Part shown: positions 8,258 through 16,768 of the stretch, piece by piece
Layout of the letters: every line of letters starts with the position of its first letter
How positions within the stretch are numbered: the first letter of the stretch is position 1
Assembly (NCBI RefSeq): GCF_005938105.1
Contig: NZ_VCPE01000009.1
Span: forward strand, 62,001-126,000
Source: Brucella haematophila
Lineage (GTDB): Bacteria; Pseudomonadota; Alphaproteobacteria; Rhizobiales; Rhizobiaceae
Direction: 5' to 3'
DNA: 64,000 bases
Made by a program: the position numbers and the translations under genes
The notes under the pieces: generated by a model
Database searches by the model: none
What the model saw: only the letters and a program-made list of their open reading frames with translations
Told to the model about the DNA's origin: nothing

Positions 8258-8295
8258 AACAAAATCCCAAGTTTACACCTTGTTGGGATTTTGTT
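8258..8295. repeat. 13-bp perfect inverted repeat
   Basis: AACAAAATCCCAA (8258-8270) and TTGGGATTTTGTT (8283-8295) with a 12-nt loop, about 160 bp before the Sel1-like gene. It is AT-rich, with no T-run, so it could be an operator or a leader hairpin rather than a terminator. Confidence 0.6.
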
Positions 8296-8452
8296 GGTCA
8301 GACGTTAAGCATCTGGTTTAACGCGCATTTCAGCCCTGATGCCTATTCTCTACATCATGAACGGAACGACAGAGACGGCAGTTTCAAGGCGATAATAATC
8401 GCCACGAAAGAAAGACCGTACGGTTCTCGGGATTTAACAGGGACAAAGAAAA

Positions 8453-8710
8453 ATGGCACAGTTTCAGAGCTTTACGCAGCAGCAAAAGATCGCATCGCAG
8501 GACCGCATTCTTCTGGAAATGGGCATGAAATATGCGATTGGTCGCGATTGCGAGATCGATGTGATCGCAGCCCATAAGTGGCTCAACATCGCCGCCATTC
8601 GCGGCAATGAAAGGGCCGCCCGGATGCGCAATCAGGTTGCCGCCACCATGAGCAAGACTGAACTGGCCGCAGCCCTTCGCGATGCCCGCGAATGGATGAC
8701 CACGCACTGA
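8453..8710 (+). CDS. Short Sel1-repeat-like protein
   Basis: 85 aa, no signal peptide, so probably cytoplasmic. The segment MGMKYAIGRDCEIDVIAAHK followed by WLNIAAIRGN fits one Sel1-type helical repeat (Ala and Gly at the expected turns), and the C-terminus is helical. Sel1 repeats act as protein-binding scaffolds; a single repeat this short points to a small adaptor of unknown partner. A strong terminator follows. Confidence 0.75.
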   Translation: MAQFQSFTQQQKIASQDRILLEMGMKYAIGRDCEIDVIAAHKWLNIAAIRGNERAARMRNQVAATMSKTELAAALRDAREWMTTH

Positions 8711-8734
8711 AACTGCGAAACGCATGACCGAAAC

Positions 8735-8762
8735 AAAAAGCCGCCCTCAAAGGCGGCTTTTG
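8735..8762. terminator. Bidirectional intrinsic terminator
   Basis: AAAAAGCCGCC and GGCGGCTTTTT form a stem with flanking A and T runs between the convergent Sel1-like and YitT genes. Confidence 0.9.
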
Positions 8763-8766
8763 TGCG

Positions 8767-9420
8767 TCAGCTCATGCCGAGATAGCGGCCCGGCTTGTGA
8801 TTGATTGCAACGATCAGATTCATCGCCACGGCGCCGAGCAGCGAAAGCGTCATATTCTGCCATGGAATGAAAAAGAGCGACGCCAGCATGATCACCAGAT
8901 CAAGGCCGAGCTGGAACCAACCCGCTCGAATTCCGTATGCATCCTGAAGATAGAGCGCCAGAATATTGACGCCGCCGACGCCGGAGCGGTGCCGGAAAAG
9001 CGACAGCACACCCATTCCCATCAAAGTGCCGCCCATCAGCGCGGCAAACAGCGGATTGACGGTACTGAAGTCGATGCTTTGCGGTATCAGCCATGCGAAA
9101 CCTGACAACATGCCGACCGCCACGAAAGTGCGGATCGTGAATGCCCATCCCATGCGCCGTACGGCGAAATAGTAGAAGGGCAGGTTGATCAGGAAATAAA
9201 GCAGCCCGAAATTCGTCCCTGTCGCATATTGAATGAGAAGGGCGATGCCAGCCGTGCTGCCGGTCATCAAAGTTGCATGGCTATAAAGATTGATGCCAAG
9301 CGCGATGAAAGACGTGCCAATCAGCATGGCCATGGCGTCTTCGTACAAGCGATGACGGTCGAGGCTTGCGACACTGGGCGCGCCAGCAAGCGGAGCGGCG
9401 CTATCTGCGATATCGGCCAC
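8767..9420 (-). CDS. YitT-family integral membrane protein
   Basis: 217 aa from GTG 9420, which has TTGGAG 7 nt upstream; a TTG 48 nt earlier is possible but has no ribosome site and would run through a hairpin. Five to six hydrophobic segments follow a polar N-terminus. Visible YitT features are AMLIGTSFIALGINLYSHA, LMTGSTAGIALLI, GTLMGMGVLSLFRHRSGVGG and NILALYLQD. The family occurs widely in bacterial membranes without a settled substrate. It is convergent with the Sel1-like gene. Confidence 0.85.
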   Translation of the reverse strand: MADIADSAAPLAGAPSVASLDRHRLYEDAMAMLIGTSFIALGINLYSHATLMTGSTAGIALLIQYATGTNFGLLYFLINLPFYYFAVRRMGWAFTIRTFVAVGMLSGFAWLIPQSIDFSTVNPLFAALMGGTLMGMGVLSLFRHRSGVGGVNILALYLQDAYGIRAGWFQLGLDLVIMLASLFFIPWQNMTLSLLGAVAMNLIVAINHKPGRYLGMS

Positions 9421-9438
9421 GTTTAGACTCCAACAGCG

Positions 9439-9456
9439 AGAGCCGGGCGGCCGGCT
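9439..9456. repeat. Small palindrome in the yitT leader
   Basis: GAGCCGG and CCGGCTC flank GCGG, immediately upstream of the YitT ribosome site. It may be part of the leader RNA structure. Confidence 0.4.
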
Positions 9457-9488
9457 CAAAAAAGTCAAAAGCCGGATTTGAATCCGGC
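9456..9488 (-). terminator. Intrinsic terminator upstream of the YitT gene
   Basis: Read on the minus strand, GCCGGATT and AATCCGGC form an 8-bp stem followed by a T-rich run. It lies about 160 nt past the P-loop kinase stop and just before the YitT gene, so it most likely ends the kinase transcript; an attenuator for yitT is the alternative. Confidence 0.65.
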
Positions 9489-9645
9489 GCTTATTTCAAC
9501 TGATCTTTGCGCTGTGCGGAGGTGTCGTTGCTTCGATGATCGCACACGAGCGTCAAGTCTTGGGAGACATCAACAATATAGCAGCGTGAAAGCGCGTTGG
9601 CATCATTTGCAAAATTGCTATTTTAAGCTGGTCTTTATCGGCTCC

Positions 9646-10191
9646 CTACAATTTCGGGGTGCTTTGCTTTTGTTTTGTTTCGTGACGAATGCCGCCGAGA
9701 AATGTGTCTACTTCACGGGGGCTGCGTAAAACACGCTTTATCAGGTGATTTGGGGCCTGTTCCACGAATTTGAGTGCGCGAATCCGCCCATTTTTGCGAT
9801 AATCGACCACCCATTTGATGAAATCCCAGTCGAAACGCTCCGGGCAGCCATCGCCCATATCCGGTCGCGTGCGGCCATGATATTTCAGGATGCGGCGGAC
9901 TACCCGCACAAGACGTCGTCCGGTCGAAATGTCGAGGAAGATGAGCATGTCTGCGCGTGAAGCACGATAGGGCATGGTATGGCTGTGATTGCCTTCGAAG
10001 ACCCAGCAATCGCCATCCGCTGCTTCCTTTGTCAGACGGGCAATTTCATCAAGTGAACGCATGACCCATCCGGGCTGCCAGTAGATGGTGTCGATGTGAA
10101 TGACGGGCAGGCCCAGCATCTGGCCCAGCTCTCGTGCCAGCGTCGATTTTCCCGAACCGGCACCGCCGATGATCATGATCCGCTGTATCAT
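9646..10191 (-). CDS. P-loop nucleotide kinase-like protein (FlaR/topology-modulation type)
   Basis: 181 aa. A Walker A motif (IIGGAGSGKSTLAR) lies near residue 10, followed by HIDTIYWQPGW and a distal FEGNHSHTMPYRASRADMLI stretch typical of adenylate-kinase-like proteins annotated as FlaR or 'DNA topology modulation protein'. LDISTGRRLVRVVRRILKYH provides the lid arginines. The real substrate is unknown. The gene is preceded by a divergent promoter region shared with the cysteine-repeat protein. Confidence 0.85.
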   Translation of the reverse strand: MIQRIMIIGGAGSGKSTLARELGQMLGLPVIHIDTIYWQPGWVMRSLDEIARLTKEAADGDCWVFEGNHSHTMPYRASRADMLIFLDISTGRRLVRVVRRILKYHGRTRPDMGDGCPERFDWDFIKWVVDYRKNGRIRALKFVEQAPNHLIKRVLRSPREVDTFLGGIRHETKQKQSTPKL

Positions 10192-10541
10192 CCCACATCG
10201 TCCTTAATGCAGTTTCCGCTTAAATACAAAACGGTCAATTTGATGACGTTACTATGTCGTTACTATGAAGGGGGTAACCATAACGGGCCGAAAATGACCG
10301 TTAGAAAATTTGTATTGCCCGCACCTGTAATATTAAGCAAACGATTGACAGTCAATTTCGCCAGGAGCAATGTTGGCGCGGAAAAGGAATGAACGGGAGC
10401 AACAGGTTGAGCCTGATTTCTTCTTAATTCCGGCATATGCGGAGAAAGATGAAATTTCCGACATATGCAAATGAGATTGGTCGTGAAGCATCAATCCGGT
10501 GCCTTACGATCCAAGGGCCGTATTCGATAGGGAGTGACGCA
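10192..10541. other. Divergent promoter region
   Basis: 350 bp between the kinase and the cysteine-repeat gene. A weak upstream extension of the downstream frame (from 10437) exists but lacks a ribosome site and a signal peptide. No other structure was recognised. Confidence 0.4.
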
Positions 10542-11201
10542 ATGTCCATTCGAACCATCACAGCTTTGGCAGGCACCGCCATTATCATGGGTGCAGCGGC
10601 TTTCACTTTTTCATCGCCCGCAAGTGCGCTGACGATGAAGGAATGTAGCACCAAGTATCAGGCCGCCAAAGACGCCGGAACGCTCGGCAATCTGAAGTGG
10701 AACGACTTCCGCAAAGCCCAGTGCGGTGACGATGCCGCAGCCGCACCGGCTGCTGCTCCGGCCGCGCCTGCCGCGGCAGCGCCAGCAGCCAAAACTGCAA
10801 AGACGGCAGCTCCTGCGGCTGATGACAGCGCCAAGGGCCTGACGATGAAGCAGTGCAGCACCAAATATCAGGCTGCAAAGGATGCAGGCACGGATAATGG
10901 CGTGAAGTGGAATGATTTCCGTAAGGCCGAGTGCGGTGCGGGTGCCGATCCGGTTGCACTGAGCACCGATGGCAATTCGGAACCTGCAGCACCAACCGCT
11001 GCTGCTCCGAAAGGCATGAAGTTCCCAACTGCCGTTTCCGCGAAATATTCAAGCGAATCGGCTGGCAAGGCACGCATGCACACCTGCCTTGAGCAGTATC
11101 ATGCGTTGAAGGATGCCAATGCACTTGGCGGCCTGAAGTGGGTGCAGAAGGGCGGCGGCTATTACAGCCTTTGCAATGCACGCCTTAAGGGCAATTCCTG
11201 A
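10542..11201 (+). CDS. Secreted Ala-rich protein with three Cys-pair repeats
   Basis: 219 aa from ATG 10542, preceded by GGGAG. Residues 1-29 are a signal peptide ending SPASA. Three related modules follow: residues 30-62 and 100-132 (ECSTKYQAAKDAG ... WNDFRKAQCG, nearly identical) and a divergent one at 178-216 (TCLEQYHALKDAN ... SLCNARL). Each module has one cysteine near each end, suggesting one disulfide per module. They are joined by Ala/Pro linkers, which is why such proteins are sometimes labelled 'antifreeze'. The role is unknown; a periplasmic or surface location is likely. Confidence 0.8.
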   Translation: MSIRTITALAGTAIIMGAAAFTFSSPASALTMKECSTKYQAAKDAGTLGNLKWNDFRKAQCGDDAAAAPAAAPAAPAAAAPAAKTAKTAAPAADDSAKGLTMKQCSTKYQAAKDAGTDNGVKWNDFRKAECGAGADPVALSTDGNSEPAAPTAAAPKGMKFPTAVSAKYSSESAGKARMHTCLEQYHALKDANALGGLKWVQKGGGYYSLCNARLKGNS

Positions 11202-11220
11202 TCGATCGATCTCGCTGAGA

Positions 11221-11250
11221 AAAAGAGGGGCCGCGAGGCCCCTTTATTTT
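11221..11250. terminator. Intrinsic terminator overlapping the DUF423 stop
   Basis: AGGGGCC and GGCCCCT (11226-11243) with a GCGA loop, then a T-rich run on the plus strand. It ends the cysteine-repeat gene and touches the stop of the convergent DUF423 gene. Confidence 0.85.
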
Positions 11251-11618
11251 TGCTTCGAGAACCATCCGGTCAGTGCGACACTCAGCCAGCCGAGGATCAT
11301 CAGGCTTCCGCCGGTTGGTGCAGCAAGCGGGAAGAGTCGGTTGCCGGTGATATCGCGCATGAAAAGATCGCCGCAGAAGAGCGCCAGGCCGACGACCAGA
11401 AGCGCACCGCCGATAGTGGCTGCACGGCTGGCGGGTGCAAACAGAGCCAGTACAAGCAAGGCCGGTGCATGGCCCAGCAGCAAAGGTGCTATGCTGCCGA
11501 GATGATTTTCGCCGCCATGGGCTGCCCCGGCATAGGCTGCGATTGCGAGCGCGCCGCACAATCCGCCAAGCGTGCTGAAAAGAACATTATAGGGTCTGCC
11601 ATTCGATAAGCTGGGCAT
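11244..11618 (-). CDS. DUF423 membrane protein
   Basis: 124 aa with four hydrophobic segments (about 12-34, 43-62, 66-88, 98-120). LGGLCGALAIAAYAGAAHG near the N-terminus and the Gly/Ala-rich later helices fit the DUF423 (YwdK-like) family of small inner-membrane proteins of unknown function. It sits 13 nt after the aminotransferase start region on the same strand and may be its co-transcribed partner. Confidence 0.8.
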   Translation of the reverse strand: MPSLSNGRPYNVLFSTLGGLCGALAIAAYAGAAHGGENHLGSIAPLLLGHAPALLVLALFAPASRAATIGGALLVVGLALFCGDLFMRDITGNRLFPLAAPTGGSLMILGWLSVALTGWFSKQK

Positions 11619-11631
11619 GATGGCTCACTAT

Positions 11632-12762
11632 TCAAACAGTTTCGGTGTTTTTGATGGACTGACGGGCGTCTTCCAATGCGCCGGGCAGGGCGGCTTCGAA
11701 AACGTCGAGCTGCTCTTCAACCCCGACACTCACGCGAATGCAGCGGTCAAGAACCGGCGCGCCCGGCTTGCGCACGAAAACATCGCGCGCGATCAGTCCA
11801 TTCATTATCGCCGTGGCGAATGCCGCGTCGCGTCCGCAATCGATAGCCACGAAATTGGTTGCCGACGGAATAGCGCTCAAACCGTTGGCTGCCGCAATAG
11901 CAGCGATGCGGTCGCGACCGGCATGGATCTTTCCGACGACATCCTTAAGATAGGCCTGATCTTTAAGCGCTGCGATCGCTGCCGCCTGAGCAACGCGGTT
12001 CACGGCAAAATGGTCACGAATCTTGTCGAAGGAGCGGATCGCTTCGGCGCAACCGACAACATAACCACAGCGAATGCCAGCCAACCCATAGGCTTTTGAG
12101 AAGGTGCGCATGCGGAGGATATTAGGGCGATCTGTTTCAAAAGACGGGAATGCCGAATCAGGTCCTGTCTCGCAATAGGCTTCGTCTAGAATGAGCATCG
12201 TCGTTTCAGGAATGCCCTCGATGAAGGACTGAATATCATCCCCTTCATGCCAGGTCCCCATTGGGTTGTCGGGGTTGGCGACATAGACGATGGCGGCGTT
12301 CTCGCGCTTTGCAGCGGCGAGCAGACCGTCCAGATCGGATTTATCAGTGCGATAAGGGACGGTGACCAATGCGCCGCCGTAACCTGCAACGTGGTAATTG
12401 AAGGTCGGGTAACCGCCAAGCGAGTTGATGACCTTATCGCCTTCGCGAACATACTGCCGAACGACCAGCCCAAGCAGAGCATCAACACCCGCGCCGGGCA
12501 TGATGTTTTCCGCTTTCACACCATGATGTGCGGCGATGGCGTGGCGCAGTTCGTAGTTCTCGGGGTCGCCATATTTCCAGACCTCTGCGGCTTCGCGCTG
12601 CATTGCCTCAATCACCGATGGTGCCGGGCCAAAGCTGCTCTCATTCGCGCCGATGCGGGCTTTGAAAGGCTTGCCTCGCTGCAATTCCAGCGTTTCTGGG
12701 CCGATAAACGGCACGGTTGAAGGCAGCTTTTCGACAAGAGGCGTGAGGCGGGGTGATCCCAT
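11632..12762 (-). CDS. PLP-dependent aminotransferase, histidinol-phosphate aminotransferase-like
   Basis: 376 aa, fold type I aminotransferase of class I/II. Key parts are the N-terminal IGANESSFGPAP substrate loop, PGAGVDALLG, YVANPDNPMGT, LILDEAYCE (Asp that pairs with the PLP nitrogen) and FSKAYGLAGIRCGY with the Schiff-base lysine. This combination is typical of HisC and its paralogues. No other his genes are nearby and rhizobia carry several HisC paralogues, so the in vivo amino acid is uncertain. DUF423 follows on the same strand. Confidence 0.88.
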   Translation of the reverse strand: MGSPRLTPLVEKLPSTVPFIGPETLELQRGKPFKARIGANESSFGPAPSVIEAMQREAAEVWKYGDPENYELRHAIAAHHGVKAENIMPGAGVDALLGLVVRQYVREGDKVINSLGGYPTFNYHVAGYGGALVTVPYRTDKSDLDGLLAAAKRENAAIVYVANPDNPMGTWHEGDDIQSFIEGIPETTMLILDEAYCETGPDSAFPSFETDRPNILRMRTFSKAYGLAGIRCGYVVGCAEAIRSFDKIRDHFAVNRVAQAAAIAALKDQAYLKDVVGKIHAGRDRIAAIAAANGLSAIPSATNFVAIDCGRDAAFATAIMNGLIARDVFVRKPGAPVLDRCIRVSVGVEEQLDVFEAALPGALEDARQSIKNTETV

Positions 12763-13630
12763 GGCGATATCCAGTCAGCTTTCAGTCAGGCAATGAAGGC
12801 GGCTTGGTTGGGCGAAATGGTCCGCAGCAGTTACCACGTGGCCGTTCGTCCTCCCGATTGAAAGGCATAGCAAGTCGTGCCCGTCGGTTCCACCAGAATG
12901 GTGAGAAAAGCGCGAGCGGGATATGCGGCAGTTTGTTTGCTGGCTATGGCCAATCGAACGGTGGGAACTGTGCCCGTGGGCTGTTCGGGAGATGGCGCTT
13001 CACCGCCCCCAATCGTCTATCAACAAGCTGACCAACGAATGCGTTGAATATTGGTCGTGCTGAACATCTGCCGCGGTCGAATTCGTCTGTTTCATTGCAG
13101 TTGAAGGCGTTCCGATCAAGTGTCGATATTGTTGATTCGAAACCATAATCAGGATTGGGTCGGTAAGTCCGGCGCTTTGCCTGAACACGTTTGATAGTTT
13201 GGCCAGTGCAGGCGTGACAGACCGCACTTGCCGTGTTAGCCGCTCTCCCGTGTCAAGCGATCAATATGCGCGAGGCACTGCGTGGAAACGGCAGGAAACT
13301 CAGAATCTTGAATGATTGGAGGGGAGCCATTCCATGACGGCACATGCGTCAACCTTTCCAGCCTGCGATGCAGCAATGGAAATACCAGGTGCTATGGGCT
13401 TGAAGTTCGCTTGCGGCATGGTGCTGGAATCAAGCGAGGAAATGCCGCTATCAACCTGAGACGGTAGTGCCGTTTAAGGGCAATCGAACAAGGCTAAGCG
13501 CGCCAATTCGTCAGGCGCAATAGTAATTAAAACACTGAATTTCATCTTCTCTGAACCATACAAGCAGGGCTGCACAGCACAGCGAATTGTTGTCGCTGCG
13601 GTGGCGCGCTGTACTGCTGCTGGAAACCCT
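12763..13630. other. 868-bp stretch with no confident gene
   Basis: Between the aminotransferase start and the recombinase stop. Several short frames exist in all directions without family signatures. The only one with a good ribosome site is 13334-13459, listed separately. A partial match to the end of the dispersed palindromic element (GCTGCTGGAAACCCTCT) lies at about 13614-13631. The region could be decayed accessory DNA. Confidence 0.4.
13334..13459 (+). CDS. Possible 41-aa small protein
   Basis: ATG at 13334 is preceded by GGAGGGGAG with 7-nt spacing, a much stronger ribosome site than most in this window. The product begins MTAHASTFPACDAAMEIPGA and has no recognised domain; two cysteines and several methionines are its only notes. 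It lies in an otherwise empty region beside a recombinase. Chance occurrence is quite possible. Confidence 0.25.
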   Translation: MTAHASTFPACDAAMEIPGAMGLKFACGMVLESSEEMPLST

Positions 13631-14557
13631 CTAGTGGATTTCCAGCACTTTCACGCATGAATCGAGATCATGGGTAGCCAGATGCGCGTATCGCATGGTC
13701 ATTTGCAGTGTCTGGTGGCCAAGCCACATCTGCACACGGCGAATATCGATACCGCCGCGAACAAGGCGGGAAGCACAGGTGTGACGCAGAATATGCGGTA
13801 CGACCTGATCGTCGGTGCCCAGACCGACTTCCATCTTGGCGTCATTCCAGATCTGGCGAAACCGGACTTGATTGAGCATCGCAAATGGCCCTTTGAGCCG
13901 CTCATGCGGAATCTTCGTCGCCTTTCCCGCGCGGCGGGTGAGGGGGACTGTTCGGCTTCTGTTGGATTTGGTGAGCCAGAAGGTGACGCGATGGTCCTGC
14001 AGATCATTCCACGTCAGTCCAATGGCCTCACCAAGACGGCAGCCTGAATCGACAAGGAACACTGCAAGCCGGAAGCTGTCTTCGCAGCGCGATTTGATCG
14101 CCGCGAACAGACGCTTTTCTTCCTCATATTCGAGAAAGCGGATGCGGCCCACCCGTTCTTTCTGTCGGACAAACTCCGGCAGACTGTAGATATCCCCCAT
14201 TTTATGCGCCTTTCGCAGCAGCTTGCTCAGCGCAGCCATCTTTCTGTTGATGGTTGCATTGCTGTTGCCGCGCTCACGAAGCGTGCCAATAAGGGAATCA
14301 AGCATTTCCTGATCGAAACCTGAAAAGCGTTCGCCCTTCAAAATTTCGTCGATCTCGCCGAGAAACGACCTAACATTATATTTGTGCGAGCCGTCATCCC
14401 ACAGAATATTTATATATTTTCCCGTCAGCTCAGCGATAGAGAATTTCTCTACGAGCCTGTGGTTTTGGCTTCTGTCGGATGCGTAATTCAGATTGTAGTC
14501 GATGATCGGCGCATATTTGTCACCAGTACCAACTACCGTTTCCCCAATAGTTATCAT
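13631..14557 (-). CDS. Tyrosine recombinase/integrase
   Basis: 308 aa from ATG 14557 with GGGGGG upstream; an in-frame extension to 14590 lacks a site. The N-terminal part (to about residue 140) is a SAM-like DNA-binding core (NATINRKMAALSKLLRKAHK). The catalytic domain shows SGCRLGEAIGL (first Arg), HILRHTCASRL (His-x-x-Arg), MWLGHQ and MRYAHL with the nucleophile tyrosine, so it looks intact. Family members cut and rejoin DNA for phages and islands. It has no visible element around it: the porin locus and tRNA-Ser are on one side and an empty stretch on the other. A 7-bp hairpin (13620-13645) brackets its stop. Confidence 0.92.
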   Translation of the reverse strand: MITIGETVVGTGDKYAPIIDYNLNYASDRSQNHRLVEKFSIAELTGKYINILWDDGSHKYNVRSFLGEIDEILKGERFSGFDQEMLDSLIGTLRERGNSNATINRKMAALSKLLRKAHKMGDIYSLPEFVRQKERVGRIRFLEYEEEKRLFAAIKSRCEDSFRLAVFLVDSGCRLGEAIGLTWNDLQDHRVTFWLTKSNRSRTVPLTRRAGKATKIPHERLKGPFAMLNQVRFRQIWNDAKMEVGLGTDDQVVPHILRHTCASRLVRGGIDIRRVQMWLGHQTLQMTMRYAHLATHDLDSCVKVLEIH

Positions 14558-14783
14558 TTTGTGCCCCCCGGCATTCTGCGGGTTGCACAACTAATGGAAT
14601 AATTAAAGAAGCACAAGATAAGTAGGCTAACTTTATGCAGAGACATGGTGCGATCCTTGTTTCAGGCCCCCCGTTTGTCCCCAATTTCCAGTTTCTCGAT
14701 AACTCCCCTTGTCGCCGCCCGTTCAAAATCCCCATTTTGAAGCGGGTGACTTCACAGCTCTGTGAACACTGATTCTATGATTG

Positions 14784-14813
14784 CAGACGCCAGCGGTTTC
14801 CCGCTGGCGTCTT
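14784..14813. terminator. Hairpin terminator downstream of the minus-strand porin
   Basis: AGACGCCAGCGG and CCGCTGGCGTCT form a 12-bp stem with a TTTC loop, 20 nt past the porin stop. The T-run is better on the plus strand, but its position suits the porin transcript. Confidence 0.75.
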
Positions 14814-14833
14814 TGATTCAGACGTTGGTCTGA

Positions 14834-15892
14834 TTAGAACGAACGCTGGAAGCGAACCATGCCGCCGAGGGCATCCTTGTCGCCAGCGTAGTCGCGCCAT
14901 TCGCCACCGAAGCGGGTGTACGAAACTTCTGGCGTGATGGTGAAGCCAGGAACCAGCTCGTAAGCGACGTTAGCCGTAACTGCGGTCTTGCCCCAGTCGT
15001 CGTGTGCGCCCTGAATGTTGATGACAGCCTTGTCGGTTGCCTTGAACTTCGCGCCACCCCAGACAGCCCAATCGCCGCCCCACATGCCGTACATCTGGTC
15101 CGGGGAGCCTTCCGAAGCGTAGCCACCCTGCAACCAAACCGAGAAGCGGTCGGTGATGTTGATGTCGCCACGAACCTTGGCAGCCCATTCTTCGATAACC
15201 GAGTCGTAAGCCACGACGCCAGCGATCGAACCCCAGCCGCCAGCATACTTCAGGCCGCCAACAACGTGCGGCATGTAGCCGTCGATGGTGAAGCCGTCGT
15301 CACCCTGTTCAAGAGCAACTACAGCCGAGAAGCCGTTGCCGCCAGTGAAGGTGTACGAGATCTTGCCGGTGCGGTAGCCGCCAACTGCGACCACGTCATC
15401 GTTGATGACATCGCCGAGGTAACCGGTGAAGGTCTGGAATTCCGACTCATCGATACCGACCTTGAGGCCGCCGAGTTCGATATAGGCGAACTGCAGAGCA
15501 ACGTCAGAACCGGTGAAGCCGTAGTCGCCATCATGACGCGAGTTAGCTGCGCCGTAGTTGAAGCGGGTTTCGGTGTAGGTCTTCAGCGTGCCGTATTCGG
15601 TTTCCGAAGCGGTCGAGGTGCGAAGCGCGAAACGAGCGCCCTTGTCCCAGCCCTTACGGTCGAAACCGGTGTAGACGTCATCGCCGCCCTTTACGTCGTA
15701 ACGGACGTAGCCATGGATGCGCAGGCAGGTTTCGGTGCCCGGGATGTAGAAGTAGCCAGCGCCGTATGCGTCGCAAACGCGAACATATTCAACGGCTTCG
15801 GGCTCTGGCGCGACGATTGCGTCGGCAGCCTGAGCGCCGGAAGCTGCAACCAGAGCTGCAGCGGAGCCGAGAAGAAGGCTCTTGATGTTCAT
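14834..15892 (-). CDS. Omp2-type general porin (minus-strand copy)
   Basis: 352 aa from ATG 15892, with TGGAGG upstream. Residues 1-22 form a signal peptide ([20 protein letters not shown], then QA). The mature protein opens [20 protein letters not shown], followed by alternating beta-strand sequence and ends VRFQRSF with a terminal Phe, as in outer-membrane barrels. It belongs to the alphaproteobacterial porin_2 family, the trimeric diffusion channel of Brucella. Its 5' 229 bp, including the ribosome site, are identical to the inverted partner at 16769-17881. Relative to that copy it lacks about ten residues in a loop near residue 205. Confidence 0.95.
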   Translation of the reverse strand: MNIKSLLLGSAAALVAASGAQAADAIVAPEPEAVEYVRVCDAYGAGYFYIPGTETCLRIHGYVRYDVKGGDDVYTGFDRKGWDKGARFALRTSTASETEYGTLKTYTETRFNYGAANSRHDGDYGFTGSDVALQFAYIELGGLKVGIDESEFQTFTGYLGDVINDDVVAVGGYRTGKISYTFTGGNGFSAVVALEQGDDGFTIDGYMPHVVGGLKYAGGWGSIAGVVAYDSVIEEWAAKVRGDINITDRFSVWLQGGYASEGSPDQMYGMWGGDWAVWGGAKFKATDKAVINIQGAHDDWGKTAVTANVAYELVPGFTITPEVSYTRFGGEWRDYAGDKDALGGMVRFQRSF

Positions 15893-15909
15893 TTCTGACC
15901 TCCAGTCAA
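15681..15909 (-). repeat. 229-bp inverted repeat, left copy
   Basis: Perfectly identical (read in reverse complement) to 16752-16980. It spans the ribosome site, signal peptide and first ~70 codons of the porin; identity stops abruptly on both sides. Together the two copies bracket about 840 bp containing tRNA-Ser. Confidence 0.95.
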
Positions 15910-16082
15910 GAATCGACGTCAGGTCAGAAAGATATTTTAAATCAAACACTTATGGAATTTGACGATTCAGCTTGTCAAAAAAAAAGATCGACACGCAGTC
16001 GACAGACAGCGCGAGAATCGGCGTCATGCGGCAATATCGGCGATAATCTTGGTAAGGGGATTGGTGCGCGCTGGCAGCGCAG

Positions 16083-16173
16083 TGGCGGAGAGGATGGGAT
16101 TCGAACCCACGAGACCCTTATGAGGTCTACTCCCTTAGCAGGGGAGCGCCTTCGACCGCTCGGCCACCTCTCC
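16083..16173 (-). tRNA. tRNA-Ser (anticodon GCT)
   Basis: The minus strand folds as a class II tRNA: a 7-bp acceptor GGAGAGG/CCTCTCC, an anticodon stem CTCCC/GGGAG with loop CTGCTAA (anticodon GCT, reading AGC/AGU), a long variable arm, a T-arm with GGTTCGAAT, and an encoded CCA (16083-16085). It lies between the two inverted porins. Confidence 0.97.
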
Positions 16174-16768
16174 GGTAAGGGCGAGATAGCCGGTACGTGG
16201 CGGCATTTCAAGCGATTTACGCAGTAGCTGGTAAAATTTCCTGAGAATTACACCCTTTATATATAAGGCAATCATGGTGCAGGCCCGATTTGCGGCATTT
16301 CAACGGCGAGTCCTTCATTGCCCTGTCGCATAATAATGCCATTAGAAATGAAAGAGATTCGGACTCTTTAAAGAAGAATCGCTCGTTCCTTGCCATCTGG
16401 CGGACACTTTCCAATCCCCAGGCCGTAAACAAGGGAATCTCGAGCCGGGTTAAGCGTCCAAACTGAAAAAACACACGTTTTCAATCGTTAAGATCGATTA
16501 ATTTCAATTTACTAATGTTAATAAAGACTAAAGAACCCCACTCAAAGCTGACAATTTCGTGTCTTTTCTGCAACAACCATTCTGCATAGAGGCCTTGCTA
16601 AGGCAGGTAAGCCGTATTCGGTGTTGAAACGAAAGAGCGGGCGAGTATCTTCACATCCAGAAGAAGGAGCGCTTCGGGGCGACTTTTTCACAAGGGGATG
16701 GGGACAGGTTGTCCTTCAGCCAAATCAAAATGCCCAGACCCGTTTTTAACTTTGACTGGAGGTCAGAA
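16174..16768. other. Porin promoter and leader region
   Basis: About 595 bp between tRNA-Ser and the plus-strand porin start. AT-rich blocks around 16480-16540 suit a promoter. No credible ORF is present; the ribosome site (TGGAGG) lies in the 229-bp repeat. Confidence 0.5.

Larger units (their letters stand above)
7877..8452. other. Intergenic region with two inverted-repeat elements
   Basis: 576 bp between divergent genes with no convincing ORF. It contains the TTTACG...CGTAAA motif at 8035-8050 and a 13-bp perfect inverted repeat at 8258-8295, both listed separately. Confidence 0.5.

Noticed and set aside
9421-9468. TTG start of the YitT gene at 9468
   Set aside because: No ribosome site, and the leader would run through a hairpin; GTG 9420 has GGAG at 7 nt.
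12000-12760. Long plus-strand frame opposite the aminotransferase
   Set aside because: It is the complement of a well-conserved enzyme and has no family motif of its own; the same applies to other long antisense frames (1059-1796, 26173-26970, 48185-49675).
13631-16173. Prophage or genomic island inserted at tRNA-Ser
   Set aside because: A recombinase and a tRNA are near each other, but the core porin lies between them, no second copy of the tRNA 3' end was seen in the window, and no phage or cargo genes are present.
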